Origin: DASXHZ01 sp036488085
GTDB lineage: Bacteria; Acidobacteriota; Thermoanaerobaculia; Gp7-AA8
DNA length: 64,000 bases
Assembly (NCBI GenBank): GCA_036488085.1
Contig: DASXHZ010000046.1
Span: forward strand, 62,001-126,000
Reading direction: 5' to 3'
Both the position numbers and the translations under genes were made by a program. This document shows positions 9,397 through 17,588 of the stretch, in pieces. The first letter of the stretch is position 1, and every line of letters begins with the position of its first letter. The notes beneath the pieces were generated by a model. It saw nothing but the letters and a program-made list of their open reading frames with translations. It had not been told where the DNA came from and searched no databases.

Positions 9397-10746
9397 CTAT
9401 GGGCCATCTGGAGCAGGCACGAAGAGAAGATCTGGAAGTGCGGGCAGTTGGCGAATGTACGACTTGACGATCCCAGCAGTCGCCGAGGTTGCTACCCGCC
9501 TGACGCAACATTCATTCAGGTACGCAATAGCCGTCATAGCGCGAGCAGAGTATGTCAAGCCGGTTGACGCGAATTGATCGAGCGCTCGACGGCATAGCTT
9601 CTCGACGGCGCCATGATCGTGTTCGTCTAACAAAAGCTCGGCAAGGTCGAGAGACGCAACAGCGGCCGTGCCCAGCATCCCGAGCTTTTCGAAGTCGGCA
9701 ATGACTTCCTGCAACCGGTCAATCGCCGCTTTCTTGTTACCGGCAACACGAAGCACCGCAGCAACGTTCCAGCGCATTCTCGCTGCCTCAGCAGAACTCC
9801 CGATGGCTTCAAAGATGAACCCTGCCGAACTTAATCGCTCTAGCGCCGATGCGTACTCGCCGGTCTCACGTTCGTAGAAACCCAGGTTCATCGTCAGGGT
9901 TGCTATCTCATGCTGAGTCAATACAGACGCATACTCCGCGATTGTCTGGTGCGTTATTTCGGCTGCGTCGCGATATCTATGCGCCTTTGAAAGCACGTAT
10001 GCTCGTACGGCGCGTGACATCGCAACCCGATGCTCGTCACCGGCATGTTTGAAAACCAATTCAGCTCGGATACAGAGACGAAGTGCATCCTCAATTCGGC
10101 CCAGGCTGCTGAAAAGCTGCGCTGCCACGAGGTCGACGCGTCCGAGATCGTAACTCGAAGCCGGAAGCTGAGAATACGACGCGATCGATCGCTCCACAGC
10201 TTCCTGAGCTTTGTTCATCTCACCGGCGTAAAACAATGCATACGCGTGTTCGCGCCAAGCTGCACCCAGAAGCGCAAGAAAAGGACGAGAATCGCCATTG
10301 CTCGCTTCGCGCGCCAACTGCAGGTTGCCCTCCGAAACGCAAACCGCATCGGCGGGCGATGACTGGAGGACGGTTGGCATCGCCGCGATCAACTTCCTCA
10401 CCACCCCGGCCGTCCGGTACTTCTCGTCCGCCGTCAGCCGCGGCATCCACTCTTCGCGCGGGCCGGCCAGGAGCTCGGCTACTAGCGGCTCGGCCTCGGC
10501 GTCCTCGCGCTGGGTCTGGTCGACGTAGGCGCGGAGGTTGGCGATGGTCTGGGGGTTGGGAGTGTCGTCGATCGGGTGGACGTCCCACGTCGACGAGTCG
10601 GTGAAGGAGACGAGCATCGAGCGGTATTCGCCGACCGCTTCGCGGCATTCGGAACACTCGACAAGGTGCGGATGAGTGTCTTGTTCGACGAAGTCTTCCG
10701 CGATCGCGATCAGCGTCTCTTCGTCGAAATGGTCCTCGGCGATCAC
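9397..10746 (-). CDS. Zinc-finger anti-sigma-like protein with TPR repeats
   Basis: I place the start at a GTG (10744-10746) overlapping the stop of the ECF sigma gene as GTGA, giving 449 residues. The first ~45 residues hold a His-x3-Cys-x2-Cys cluster (HLVECSECREAV) like the ZAS zinc finger of anti-sigma factors. The remaining ~350 residues are helical tetratricopeptide-type repeats (for example GRIEDALRLCIRAELVFKHAGDE and later copies). There is no hydrophobic membrane span, so the protein is probably cytoplasmic. Coupling to the sigma gene suggests it controls that sigma factor, with the TPR part sensing a partner protein. The pairing is clear; the mechanism is inferred. Confidence 0.8.
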   Translation of the reverse strand: MIAEDHFDEETLIAIAEDFVEQDTHPHLVECSECREAVGEYRSMLVSFTDSSTWDVHPIDDTPNPQTIANLRAYVDQTQREDAEAEPLVAELLAGPREEWMPRLTADEKYRTAGVVRKLIAAMPTVLQSSPADAVCVSEGNLQLAREASNGDSRPFLALLGAAWREHAYALFYAGEMNKAQEAVERSIASYSQLPASSYDLGRVDLVAAQLFSSLGRIEDALRLCIRAELVFKHAGDEHRVAMSRAVRAYVLSKAHRYRDAAEITHQTIAEYASVLTQHEIATLTMNLGFYERETGEYASALERLSSAGFIFEAIGSSAEAARMRWNVAAVLRVAGNKKAAIDRLQEVIADFEKLGMLGTAAVASLDLAELLLDEHDHGAVEKLCRRALDQFASTGLTYSARAMTAIAYLNECCVRRVATSATAGIVKSYIRQLPALPDLLFVPAPDGP

Positions 10747-11414
10747 CGGATGACCACCGTGATGTTGTTGTAGATCTCGCGCGCACGGCGGAGGCAGGTG
10801 TGGATCAGCTTCTCCGCGTACCGGGGCGTGGTCTCCAGCTCCTTCGCGATGTCGTTCGCCGAACGGCCGTCGAAGTAGTGGAGGCGGAGCGTCTCGCGAC
10901 ACTTCGGCTGCATGTAGCCGAGGACCTTGCTCATCGTGAGGCGCATCGCGTGCTCGTCGGCGGTGCCGGTCGTCTTCGGGTCGCATGCGTTCGCGTAGTC
11001 GTCCGGAAGCGACTCCGTCCGCCCCTGCGCCCGCCAGAAGTGGCGCGACGCGTTGCACATCGCCGCCACCAGCCAGGCGCGGACGTTATCGATGCGCGTG
11101 CACGTCTGGAGGAACGAGAGGAAGACTTCCTGGATCAGATTCTCGGCTTCCCCGTCCGCGATGTGGAACTTTCGCGAGGCAATGAAGAGGAGGAGCGTCC
11201 GGTGCTCGATGTACAGCGCCTCGACCTCGTCGGCGCTGAGGAGATGCGGCTCGACCGGCTTCGACGGCTTCGCAGACTCGCGACGGCGCGTCGGACTCGC
11301 CGACTGACTTTCGGCGGCGGCAGGTACCTCCAGCGTCTCCTGATCGAGCACGGTCGTCTTTCCTTCGCTCGGAGCAGCGGGCTCTTCTGGATTTATGGAT
11401 TTGGTTAGACCCAT
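10743..11414 (-). CDS. ECF-family RNA polymerase sigma factor
   Basis: The 223-residue protein has a Ser/Thr/Glu-rich, probably disordered N-terminal extension of ~60 residues. It is followed by sigma region 2 (around ENLIQEVFLSFLQTC and DNVRAWLVAAMCN) and region 4 (CRETLRLHYFDGRSANDIAKEL, then a helix-turn-helix ending CLRRAREIYNN). It directs RNA polymerase to a private promoter set. Its stop overlaps the GTG of the zinc-finger/TPR gene, the usual sigma/anti-sigma order. The ATG at 11412-11414 belongs to a CATATG palindrome at the boundary with the divergent M20 gene region. A GGAAC element upstream may allow autoregulation. Confidence 0.88.
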   Translation of the reverse strand: MGLTKSINPEEPAAPSEGKTTVLDQETLEVPAAAESQSASPTRRRESAKPSKPVEPHLLSADEVEALYIEHRTLLLFIASRKFHIADGEAENLIQEVFLSFLQTCTRIDNVRAWLVAAMCNASRHFWRAQGRTESLPDDYANACDPKTTGTADEHAMRLTMSKVLGYMQPKCRETLRLHYFDGRSANDIAKELETTPRYAEKLIHTCLRRAREIYNNITVVIR

Positions 11415-11442
11415 ATGACCTTACCACGAAACGGCAGACGAC

Positions 11443-11452
11443 AAAAAGTTCC
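11443..11452 (-). promoter_or_regulatory. Possible ECF-type -35 element before the sigma gene
   Basis: On the minus strand the sequence GGAACTTTTT lies about 29 bases before the sigma ATG. GGAAC is the common -35 core recognised by ECF sigma factors, and autoregulated promoters are frequent at such loci. A matching -10 CGT at the usual 16-17 bp spacing is not clear (a CGT occurs at 19 bp), so this is weak evidence. If real, the transcript would be nearly leaderless. Confidence 0.25.
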
Positions 11453-11546
11453 TTTGATCCGCCGTGGACCAGACGATTTTGTTCGCTTTCCTCTGTGCGG
11501 ATATCTTCGCACATCCGCCGGTTTCGATGCTATCCTCCGCGCCGTT

Positions 11547-12956
11547 TTGAGCCAGCCAGATCCTCGCCGCGCGATCGACGCGATGTGGGAGCAGTCGATC
11601 GTGCCGACGCTCCAAGACTACATCCGGATCCCCAACCAGTCGCCGCTTTTCGATCCGGAGTGGCATCGAAACGGCCACATGCATCGCGCCGTGGCGCTCG
11701 CCCGCGGCTGGGTCGAGCAGCAGAACGTCCGCGGCCTCAAGCTGGAAGTCAAAGAAATTGAAGGACGTACGCCGCTCATCTTCATGGAGATCGACGGCGA
11801 TCCGAAGTCGACCGTCCTCATGTACGGCCACCTCGACAAGCAACCGGCGATGGTTGGCTGGGAGGAAGGCTACGGCCCGTGGACCCCTGTCCTGCGCGAC
11901 GGCAAGCTGTACGGCCGCGGCGGCGCCGATGACGGATACGCCATCTTCGCCACCATCTCGGCGATCAAGTCGCTGCAGGAGCAGAACATCCCCCACTCCC
12001 GCATCGTGGTCATCATCGAGTGCTGCGAGGAGAGCGGTTCGCTCGACCTTCCGACGTACATCGACCTCCTCGCCGATCGGATCGGTACCCCGCGCCTGGT
12101 CGTCTGCCTCGACAGCGGCTGCGGCAACTACGATCAACTCTGGCTGACGACGTCGCTCCGCGGCTCGATCGTCGGGAACCTCAATGTCGAAATCTTGACC
12201 GAGGGCGTCCACTCCGGCGATGCGAGCGGCATCGTCCCCTCCTCGTTCCGGATCATCCGCATTCTTCTCGACCGCCTCGAAGACGCGAAAACGGGTCACA
12301 TCATCCCGGAGTGGCTGTCGACCGGGATCCCCGAGGAGCGCACCAAGGAAGCGAGCGACACGGCGCGGGTCCTCGGCGACGAAGTCTGGAACAAGTTTCC
12401 GTTCGTAGCCGGTGCCCACCCGATTTCGAGCGATCCGCTCGAGCTCCTGCTCAACCGGACGTGGCGCAGCGCCCTGTCCTACATCGGCCAGGCGGGGATG
12501 CCCGACCTGCTGCAGGGCGGCAACGTCCAGCGTCCGAAGACGTCGATCAAGCTGTCGCTGCGCATTCCGCCGACGCTCGACGCGACCGACATCGACCGTA
12601 AGATGAAGGAGCTCCTCGAGAGCGACCCGCCTTTCGGCGCGAAGATCAACTTCGAGCCGGAAAAGGGCGGCGGCGGCTGGAACGCCCCCGTAACCGCGCC
12701 TTGGCTCGAAGAGTCGATCGCTCGCGCGTCGCAGGCCCACTTCGGGAAGCCGGTGATGACCTGGGGCGAAGGCGGCTCGATTCCGTTCATGGGGATGCTC
12801 GGAGCTCGCTTCCCCGAGGCGCAGTTCGTCGTCACGGGAGTCCTCGGTCCGCACAGCAACGCCCACGGCCCGAACGAGTTCCTGCACATCGGGATGGCCA
12901 AGCGGCTCACCGCCTGCGTCGCCGACGTGCTCGCGGACGAAAACCGTCAGCCGTAA
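11547..12956 (+). CDS. M20-family metallo-dipeptidase
   Basis: The protein is a zinc peptidase of the M20 family, about 470 residues. Metal-site motifs are visible: YGHLDKQP (His ligand and catalytic Asp), GRGGADDGY (bridging Asp), CCEESGS (catalytic and ligand Glu), VVCLDSG (Asp ligand) and a C-terminal GPHSNAHGPNE carrying the last His. A dimerisation domain lies between. Relatives cleave dipeptides or deacylate small peptides in the cytoplasm. The frame is open from 11415, but 11415-11546 is AT-richer and looks like promoter. I therefore prefer the TTG at 11547, with the ATG at 11583 as an alternative; no start has a good ribosome-binding site. It is divergent from the sigma gene. Confidence 0.88.
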   Translation: MSQPDPRRAIDAMWEQSIVPTLQDYIRIPNQSPLFDPEWHRNGHMHRAVALARGWVEQQNVRGLKLEVKEIEGRTPLIFMEIDGDPKSTVLMYGHLDKQPAMVGWEEGYGPWTPVLRDGKLYGRGGADDGYAIFATISAIKSLQEQNIPHSRIVVIIECCEESGSLDLPTYIDLLADRIGTPRLVVCLDSGCGNYDQLWLTTSLRGSIVGNLNVEILTEGVHSGDASGIVPSSFRIIRILLDRLEDAKTGHIIPEWLSTGIPEERTKEASDTARVLGDEVWNKFPFVAGAHPISSDPLELLLNRTWRSALSYIGQAGMPDLLQGGNVQRPKTSIKLSLRIPPTLDATDIDRKMKELLESDPPFGAKINFEPEKGGGGWNAPVTAPWLEESIARASQAHFGKPVMTWGEGGSIPFMGMLGARFPEAQFVVTGVLGPHSNAHGPNEFLHIGMAKRLTACVADVLADENRQP

Positions 12957-12991
12957 CAACGTTTCGCCGCCTCAGGCGTTAGATTGATGAC

Positions 12992-13600
12992 GTGCTGATC
13001 GCCGCCGCTATCGTCTATGGCATCGTCCTCGCGGGCGAGCCCGTACGGCTCGACGCGAACGCCAGGGTCACCTTTACGGCCGAGCAGATGCGCAGCACCT
13101 CGGCCGCGACGCGCGAAGGACTGACCCGCTTCGCCTCCACTCCCCACGGCCGCCGGATGCTGCGGAAGTTCGCCACCAGCGAGTACGAGATCGTCGTGGT
13201 CGAGAACGACGACGACGCGGAAGTCGCGAGCGCGCCTGAGCCGGGGATCGCGACGCTCGTCGCATCCAACGATCACTCGATCCGAAAGCAGTACGAGATC
13301 GTCCTGCATCCGCTTCCGTTCACGCTGCCCAAAGGGGCAACTGCGCTTCCGAACCAGGCCGCGACACCGGCCGATCAGATGGCCGCCGCATGGGCGGCGG
13401 AACTGCTGCACGTCGACTTCTATTCGCGCGGCATCAGTCTTCCGCACCACCAGCGCGACGACTTCCAGCGCGAGTGGCAGGCCATCGCCTCGGAGCTAGG
13501 CTTCCCCGCCATGAGCCACGGCGAAGATGACGAGCGCGAGCGCTTCGGCAGCGGACGCGTCATCTTCATCGGTGGCGAACGAGCGCGGCGACGCTACTAG
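12992..13600 (+). CDS. Hypothetical protein, 202 aa
   Basis: This gene starts at a GTG 35 bp after the M20 gene. The product has a short hydrophobic N-terminus (residues 1-15) that could be an uncleaved signal or anchor, then a soluble, acidic mixed alpha/beta region with no motif I recognise. A segment rich in His and aromatic residues (HVDFYSRGISLPHHQRDDF) follows, and the C-terminus is basic. Codon use matches its neighbours, which supports a real gene. Its stop overlaps the stop of the convergent DUF1684 lipoprotein gene, both using the palindrome CTAG. It may be co-transcribed with the peptidase, but nothing links the functions. Confidence 0.6.
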   Translation: MLIAAAIVYGIVLAGEPVRLDANARVTFTAEQMRSTSAATREGLTRFASTPHGRRMLRKFATSEYEIVVVENDDDAEVASAPEPGIATLVASNDHSIRKQYEIVLHPLPFTLPKGATALPNQAATPADQMAAAWAAELLHVDFYSRGISLPHHQRDDFQREWQAIASELGFPAMSHGEDDERERFGSGRVIFIGGERARRRY

Positions 13601-14457
13601 GCGTGACCGCCGCGGTACTTCAGCTCTCCGGCGTCGACGCGGAACGGCAGCCGGTTCTGCGACGGCGGCAGCGGACACGTGGCGAACGGCGTGAAGGCAC
13701 ATGGCGGGTTGTAGGCCTTGTTGAAGTCGATCACTGTCATGCCGTTCTTGTCGGGCGGATGCGCGTAGACGTAGCGGGCGGCCGCGTAGGTCTCTTTCCC
13801 GCTCGTCGCATCCTTGAAGATGATGAAGTAGTCGGTCGTTCCCTGCTCGAGGATCGGCTCGACCTTGTACTCCTTGCCGTTGGCGGTGAACGCGAGCAGC
13901 CCGGGCGCGATCTCGTCGCTCGTCATGCCGAGAACATTGGTGATCGTCACGTGATGCGGCGGGTTGAACGGCTCGAAATGCGCTTCGACCCGCCACTGCG
14001 GCGCCACCGGAAAATAGTCGAGCCCGAGGAAGTGCGTGCGCGCCGGAGAGTTCGTGTCCTTCACGCGCAACGCGAACTTCGGATCGCGCTTGATCACGAG
14101 GAAGTGGACCGTCCCGCTGCTGACCACGGTCGGCCCCTTCGGATCGGTGTCGTCGCGGAGTGCAACCGGCGCGGAGACCGGCTTTCCGTCGATCGTCAGC
14201 GCCGGGTTCGGCGTCAGGGTGACTGCGCCGTTCTGTAGCGTGACCGAGCCGCCATTCGGCGGGTTGGCGATCTTGTTTTCGCCCTCGTTCAGCCACTGCA
14301 GGCCGACGAGCGTCAGCCATCCGTCGTCGCTCTTGAGGTGAGTGAGGCGGCTCTGGCGCCACTTCGCAATCTCGGCGTTCTCGTCGAATTTCGGCCCCTC
14401 GGCCTTTCGCGAACAGGCAAGGCTGAGCAGCAGAGCCAGCGGAACGATCCGTTTCAT
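13597..14457 (-). CDS. DUF1684-family lipoprotein
   Basis: The protein starts at the ATG at 14457 and has 286 residues. It opens with a lipoprotein signal (MKRIVPLALLLSLACS; lipobox LSLAC), so it is expected to be lipid-anchored in the periplasm or outer membrane. The mature part resembles DUF1684 proteins: W-R-x-x-R-L at the start, DGWLTLVGLQWLNEGEN, an FxPFNPP region, then YFIIFKDATSGKETYAAARYV and a C-terminal DFNKAYNPPCAFTPFATCPLPP with the conserved cysteines and NxxYNPPC motif. The family has no established biochemical role. It is transcribed away from the second ECF sigma gene, and the two starts are only 40 bp apart. Confidence 0.82.
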   Translation of the reverse strand: MKRIVPLALLLSLACSRKAEGPKFDENAEIAKWRQSRLTHLKSDDGWLTLVGLQWLNEGENKIANPPNGGSVTLQNGAVTLTPNPALTIDGKPVSAPVALRDDTDPKGPTVVSSGTVHFLVIKRDPKFALRVKDTNSPARTHFLGLDYFPVAPQWRVEAHFEPFNPPHHVTITNVLGMTSDEIAPGLLAFTANGKEYKVEPILEQGTTDYFIIFKDATSGKETYAAARYVYAHPPDKNGMTVIDFNKAYNPPCAFTPFATCPLPPSQNRLPFRVDAGELKYRGGHA

Positions 14458-14464
14458 GGCGCGT
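14441..14464 (+). promoter_or_regulatory. Candidate ECF-type promoter (GGAAC-N16-CGT)
   Basis: GGAAC at 14441-14445 is followed after 16 bases by CGT at 14462-14464, the classical spacing of ECF sigma promoters. It lies 34 bp before the sigma-factor ATG and would start transcription near 14470. It overlaps the start of the divergent lipoprotein gene. This suggests, but does not prove, that the downstream sigma factor controls its own operon. Confidence 0.35.
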
Positions 14465-14497
14465 AGGATAGCGCCGTGGTTTCGTTTTCTTGTGAAC

Positions 14498-15118
14498 ATG
14501 CGTCCAACTGATGTGGCCGAAGTTGCCTCATTCCCGGCAGCAGTTACGGAGCGTGCGGAAGAGAGCACGCCTTGGGGCGAGGAGCGCCGGCTGCTCGACG
14601 CAATCCGCGCCGGCGATCGTGCCGCCGCGGAGGAGATGGTGGAACGCACCTACTCGGCCGTTTTCGCGTCGTTGTTTCGCCTCTGCGGCGGTGACAACGA
14701 CCGGGCAGCCGATCTGACACAGGAGACCTATCAGAAAGCATGGGCGGCGCTGCCGGGCTTCGACGGCCGCTCGCAACTCTTCACCTGGCTTTACCGTATC
14801 GCTTACACGACGTTCCTGAACGCCATCCGGCGGCCGCGCAGGATGACGTCGCTCGATGAGCCGGAGTCGTTCGACGTACGCGACGAAACGCCCGCCGTCG
14901 ACGAAGTCATCGCCGACCGCGAGCGTGCGGAACTGTTGCGGCAAGCGGTGCTCTCGCTCCCCGAGGACCTGCGCTTCACGGTGACGGCGCACTTCTGGGG
15001 CGGGCTGGCCGTAAAGGAGATCGCGCAGATCGAGAACATCACCACGGTGGCGATTCGCAAGCGTCTCCACAAGGCGTTCTCGATGCTGGAAGCGAATCTC
15101 GATGAGGAAGTGAAATGA
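14498..15118 (+). CDS. ECF-family RNA polymerase sigma factor
   Basis: This sigma factor has 206 residues from the ATG at 14498; a GTG six bases upstream is an alternative. Region 2 reads MVERTYSAVFASLFRLCG, then DLTQETYQKAWAALPGFDG and FTWLYRIAYTTFLN, which are core-binding and -10 recognition helices. Region 4 contains LPEDLRFTVTAHFWGGLAVKEIAQI and a helix-turn-helix ending RKRLHKAFSML. Its stop overlaps the start of the next gene as ATGA, the usual arrangement for a sigma factor and its membrane anti-sigma partner. The partner here is unusual. A GGAAC-N16-CGT element upstream suggests autoregulation. Confidence 0.92.
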   Translation: MRPTDVAEVASFPAAVTERAEESTPWGEERRLLDAIRAGDRAAAEEMVERTYSAVFASLFRLCGGDNDRAADLTQETYQKAWAALPGFDGRSQLFTWLYRIAYTTFLNAIRRPRRMTSLDEPESFDVRDETPAVDEVIADRERAELLRQAVLSLPEDLRFTVTAHFWGGLAVKEIAQIENITTVAIRKRLHKAFSMLEANLDEEVK

Positions 15119-16533
15119 CGACGAAACGAAAGGCGGAACTGCAGCGGCGGCTCTCGATGGCTTCGGTGGCGAAGCCGCCTGCCGGTCTCGCCGACCGCAT
15201 CAAAGCAGACATTCCCGATCTTCTCGGCACCACTCGCGAGCGCGAGCGGCTGTCGTCCTCGGTCGCCTTCAATCTGCGGGTCGCCGCATCGATCATTCTT
15301 CTGATCTCGTCCGCGTATCTCTGCGTTCAACTGCTCTCACGCGCAGACCGGAGCGAGGGCGTTCCACCAATGGCGCGCATGGCGGTCAAGACGGCTCCCG
15401 CGAAGCTGCCGGTCACCAATGAGGCGCCGGCGGTCGCGGCAGAGGCGCCGAAACCGCAGGTCGCGCGCGCGTCGGAACCGGAGCTCGGTGTTCGTCTTGA
15501 CTCAACGGAGGATCGGGACCTACCGCAAGCTCGGAACGAACCGGTGACGACCGTCGCCGCGGCTCCGACGGTTTCGGCTCCTGCTGCTCCTCCGCCGATG
15601 GCGGAAGCGGCACCCGCTCTGGCCGAGGAAAAGGGGGCTGCTAAAGTTGCGAACGGAGTCGAAGGCGGCGTTGAAGGGCAAGTAGCCGGTCGCGCGTCCG
15701 GTGGCGTTGTGAGCGGCGTCGGCGGCGGGATCATTGGTGGCGTCGTTCCCACCGCGCGCGCCATGGACTTCGTCCAGGCGCCACCCCATCGTGTCCTTGG
15801 CATCTCCGTCGATGTCCGCGCCTTCCCCGACGTGAGAGACGCGATCGAGCGCGGCGAGCGTCCCCGCACCGTGAACGTCGAAGCGCTGATCAACTACTTC
15901 GCCGGGCCGCCCGAACACCGTGCGCCGCGCGAAGTCGGCCTGGAGGTCGAAGCCTCGCCCGCCCCTGTAACCGCCGGCCCGCGCTCCTTCATCATCCGGA
16001 CGACGATCGATACCGCGCGCCAGGAGATGCAGCCCGGCGCCTCGGTGCCGCCGGTTGCGACCGACGTACGCCTCGAGATCGATCTCGATGGAAATGCCGT
16101 CGTCTCCCATCGGCGGGCGGGCAGCGGCGACGAGCTGTCCGGCTTCGAACCGACGCTCCTGAAGAACGTCTCGGTGACGGCGCTCTACGAAGTCGAGTTG
16201 CGCGACAACCTGCCGTGGCATCAGCCGATTGCGACTGTGCGCCTTCACTACCGCAGCGTCGTCAGCGGAAAAGAGCGGACGATCACGCGGATCATGCACG
16301 CGTCGGACGTCGCCCGCCCCTGGAGCGACGCTTCACGCCGCCATCGTCTGGCGACGCTCGGAGCGGTGTGGGGCGAGACGCTGAAAAACGCGCCGGGAGC
16401 AACCGACGTGGCGCGGCGTGCCGAGGAGCTGGCGAACCAGGAGCCGAGAGACGCGAAAGCGCGCGAGCTCGCGATGCTCGCTACCGCCTCTTCCCGCCTC
16501 CAAAGTTCCGGACCGACTGGAAGTGGACGTTGA
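15115..16533 (+). CDS. Membrane-anchored YfbK-like protein lacking the VWA core, sigma-factor partner
   Basis: The 472-residue product is translationally coupled to the ECF sigma gene. Residues 1-50 are a basic cytoplasmic segment in the position of an anti-sigma domain. One transmembrane helix spans ~55-74, followed by a Pro/Ala-rich linker and a Gly-repeat stretch (~182-212). Residues ~225-290 resemble the N-terminal domain of YfbK-type VWA proteins (VDVRAFPDVRDAIERGERPR, then VEALINYF). Residues ~318-425 resemble their C-terminal DUF3520 region (VTALYEVEL, a VRLHYR strand). The ~170-residue VWA domain with its MIDAS motif, normally between them, is reduced to a ~28-residue linker. I infer a membrane regulator of the sigma factor derived from a VWA protein. 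Confidence 0.75.
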   Translation: MTTKRKAELQRRLSMASVAKPPAGLADRIKADIPDLLGTTRERERLSSSVAFNLRVAASIILLISSAYLCVQLLSRADRSEGVPPMARMAVKTAPAKLPVTNEAPAVAAEAPKPQVARASEPELGVRLDSTEDRDLPQARNEPVTTVAAAPTVSAPAAPPPMAEAAPALAEEKGAAKVANGVEGGVEGQVAGRASGGVVSGVGGGIIGGVVPTARAMDFVQAPPHRVLGISVDVRAFPDVRDAIERGERPRTVNVEALINYFAGPPEHRAPREVGLEVEASPAPVTAGPRSFIIRTTIDTARQEMQPGASVPPVATDVRLEIDLDGNAVVSHRRAGSGDELSGFEPTLLKNVSVTALYEVELRDNLPWHQPIATVRLHYRSVVSGKERTITRIMHASDVARPWSDASRRHRLATLGAVWGETLKNAPGATDVARRAEELANQEPRDAKARELAMLATASSRLQSSGPTGSGR

Positions 16534-16735
16534 AATAGTTGGCCGCTGCACGCAGCGCGCGACCGACGCTCATCCAGTCTTTGTCGGAGACGCCTTCCAG
16601 CCCCATCCGCATGTTCGACGGGAGCTTGTTGCGGCAGACGCGGCAGAGCGCGTTTCCCATCGTCTTGTTCAGATCGCAGCGCGGACAACTCTTGCGCTTC
16701 GCCAGGCGAGCGACATCGTCATTCGTGTAAACCAT
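16481..16735 (-). CDS. Small zinc-ribbon protein, 84 aa
   Basis: Read from the ATG at 16735, the product has two Cys-x2-Cys pairs (CPRC at residues ~17-20 and CRVC ~12 residues later) that should bind one zinc. A helical segment follows (SDKDWMSVGRALRAAANYFN) and then a basic tail. Similar small CPxC/CxxC proteins with a NKLPxNxR stretch occur as uncharacterised or phage-like zinc-finger proteins, and nucleic-acid binding is plausible. Its 3' end overlaps the convergent YfbK-like gene by 53 bp. The ATG is weakly supported by a GAGAGG sequence 11 bases upstream; an in-frame ATG at 16804 would add 23 basic residues. Confidence 0.6.
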   Translation of the reverse strand: MVYTNDDVARLAKRKSCPRCDLNKTMGNALCRVCRNKLPSNMRMGLEGVSDKDWMSVGRALRAAANYFNVHFQSVRNFGGGKRR

Positions 16736-16803
16736 CCACCAGCCTCTCTCGCGCGACATTCTCGCACGAGATATACGGATGGGGCGCGGGAAACGTCTTG
16801 TCA

Positions 16804-16866
16804 CGTTATCCGTTATCCGTTATCCGTTATCCGAGTTCGATGCCGGATAACGGATAACGGATAACG
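16804..16866. repeat. Inverted repeat of 7-bp GTTATCC units
   Basis: Four direct copies of CGTTATC (16804-16831) face three copies of GATAACG (16846-16866). The perfect 22-bp arms are 16811-16832 and 16845-16866, with a 12-base loop. It lies between the divergent zinc-ribbon gene (start 16735) and the dienelactone hydrolase gene (start 16912). The same heptamer family recurs at 21331-21422, and analogous structures with other heptamers lie at 36306-36383 and 42218-42296. Confidence 0.9.
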
Positions 16867-16911
16867 CCACGCCACGCGCGAAGCGGTTCGCGCTTCGCAT
16901 AAGATTCACCC

Positions 16912-17586
16912 ATGGGCCAGCGAGTCGAATTCCCGTCCAACAGCCACACTTGCGAAGGCTACTTTGCCGCTCCAACCGGCAAAGGGCCGGCGGTCGTCGT
17001 CATTCAGGAGTGGTGGGGCCTCGTGCCGCACATCGAGGATCTCGTCGAGCGGTTCGCTCGTGAAGGATTCCTCGCCATCGCCCCCGACCTCTTCCACGGC
17101 AAGACCACGAAGTCGCCGGACGAAGCGGGAAAGCTGCTGATGGAGCTCGATGCCGAGCGCGCGCTGACGGAGATCTCCGGCGCCGGTGCGTATCTCCTCC
17201 AGCGTCCCGAGTGCTCGTCGAAGACGTACGGCGTCATCGGCTTCTGCATGGGCGGGGCGCTGGCGAAGTACACGACGACCAAAGACAAAAACGTCGGCGC
17301 CGGCGTCAGCTTCTACGGCGGATTCAAGAGAGTCGAATACGACTGGGCGAACATGAGCGCGCCGCTGATGCTGGTGGCCGGCGAGCGCGATCGCGGCGTC
17401 TCGGCAAAGGGCGAACGCGAGCTCGCGGAAAAGCTCCAGTCGATGGGAAAGAAAGTCGAAGTGCACACGTACCCTGACGCCGACCACGCGTTCTTCAACG
17501 ACACGCGCCCCGAGGTCTACAACAAAGAGGCGTCGGCGGACGCGTGGCGCCGCACGCTCGACTTCTTCCGCACGAACATTCACTGA
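16912..17586 (+). CDS. Dienelactone hydrolase family protein
   Basis: This 224-residue alpha/beta hydrolase carries the dienelactone hydrolase signature. The nucleophile is Cys112 in GFCMGG, the triad Asp is D159 in GERDRG and the triad His is H191 in DADHAFFN. Glu33 in QEWWGL is the residue that positions the cysteine in this family. Members hydrolyse dienelactone or related carboxylic esters in the cytoplasm; many outside catechol pathways have unknown substrates, and no aromatic-degradation gene is nearby. Length and motifs are complete. Its stop is followed two bases later by the TTG start proposed for the YeiH-type transporter, so the two are probably co-translated. Confidence 0.92.
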   Translation: MGQRVEFPSNSHTCEGYFAAPTGKGPAVVVIQEWWGLVPHIEDLVERFAREGFLAIAPDLFHGKTTKSPDEAGKLLMELDAERALTEISGAGAYLLQRPECSSKTYGVIGFCMGGALAKYTTTKDKNVGAGVSFYGGFKRVEYDWANMSAPLMLVAGERDRGVSAKGERELAEKLQSMGKKVEVHTYPDADHAFFNDTRPEVYNKEASADAWRRTLDFFRTNIH

Positions 17587-17588
17587 AG

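Noticed and set aside
11421..12959. Long minus-strand open frame antisense to the M20 peptidase
   Set aside because: Composition-driven shadow: no motif, strong Arg/Asp bias, and the plus strand has a complete set of metal-site motifs.
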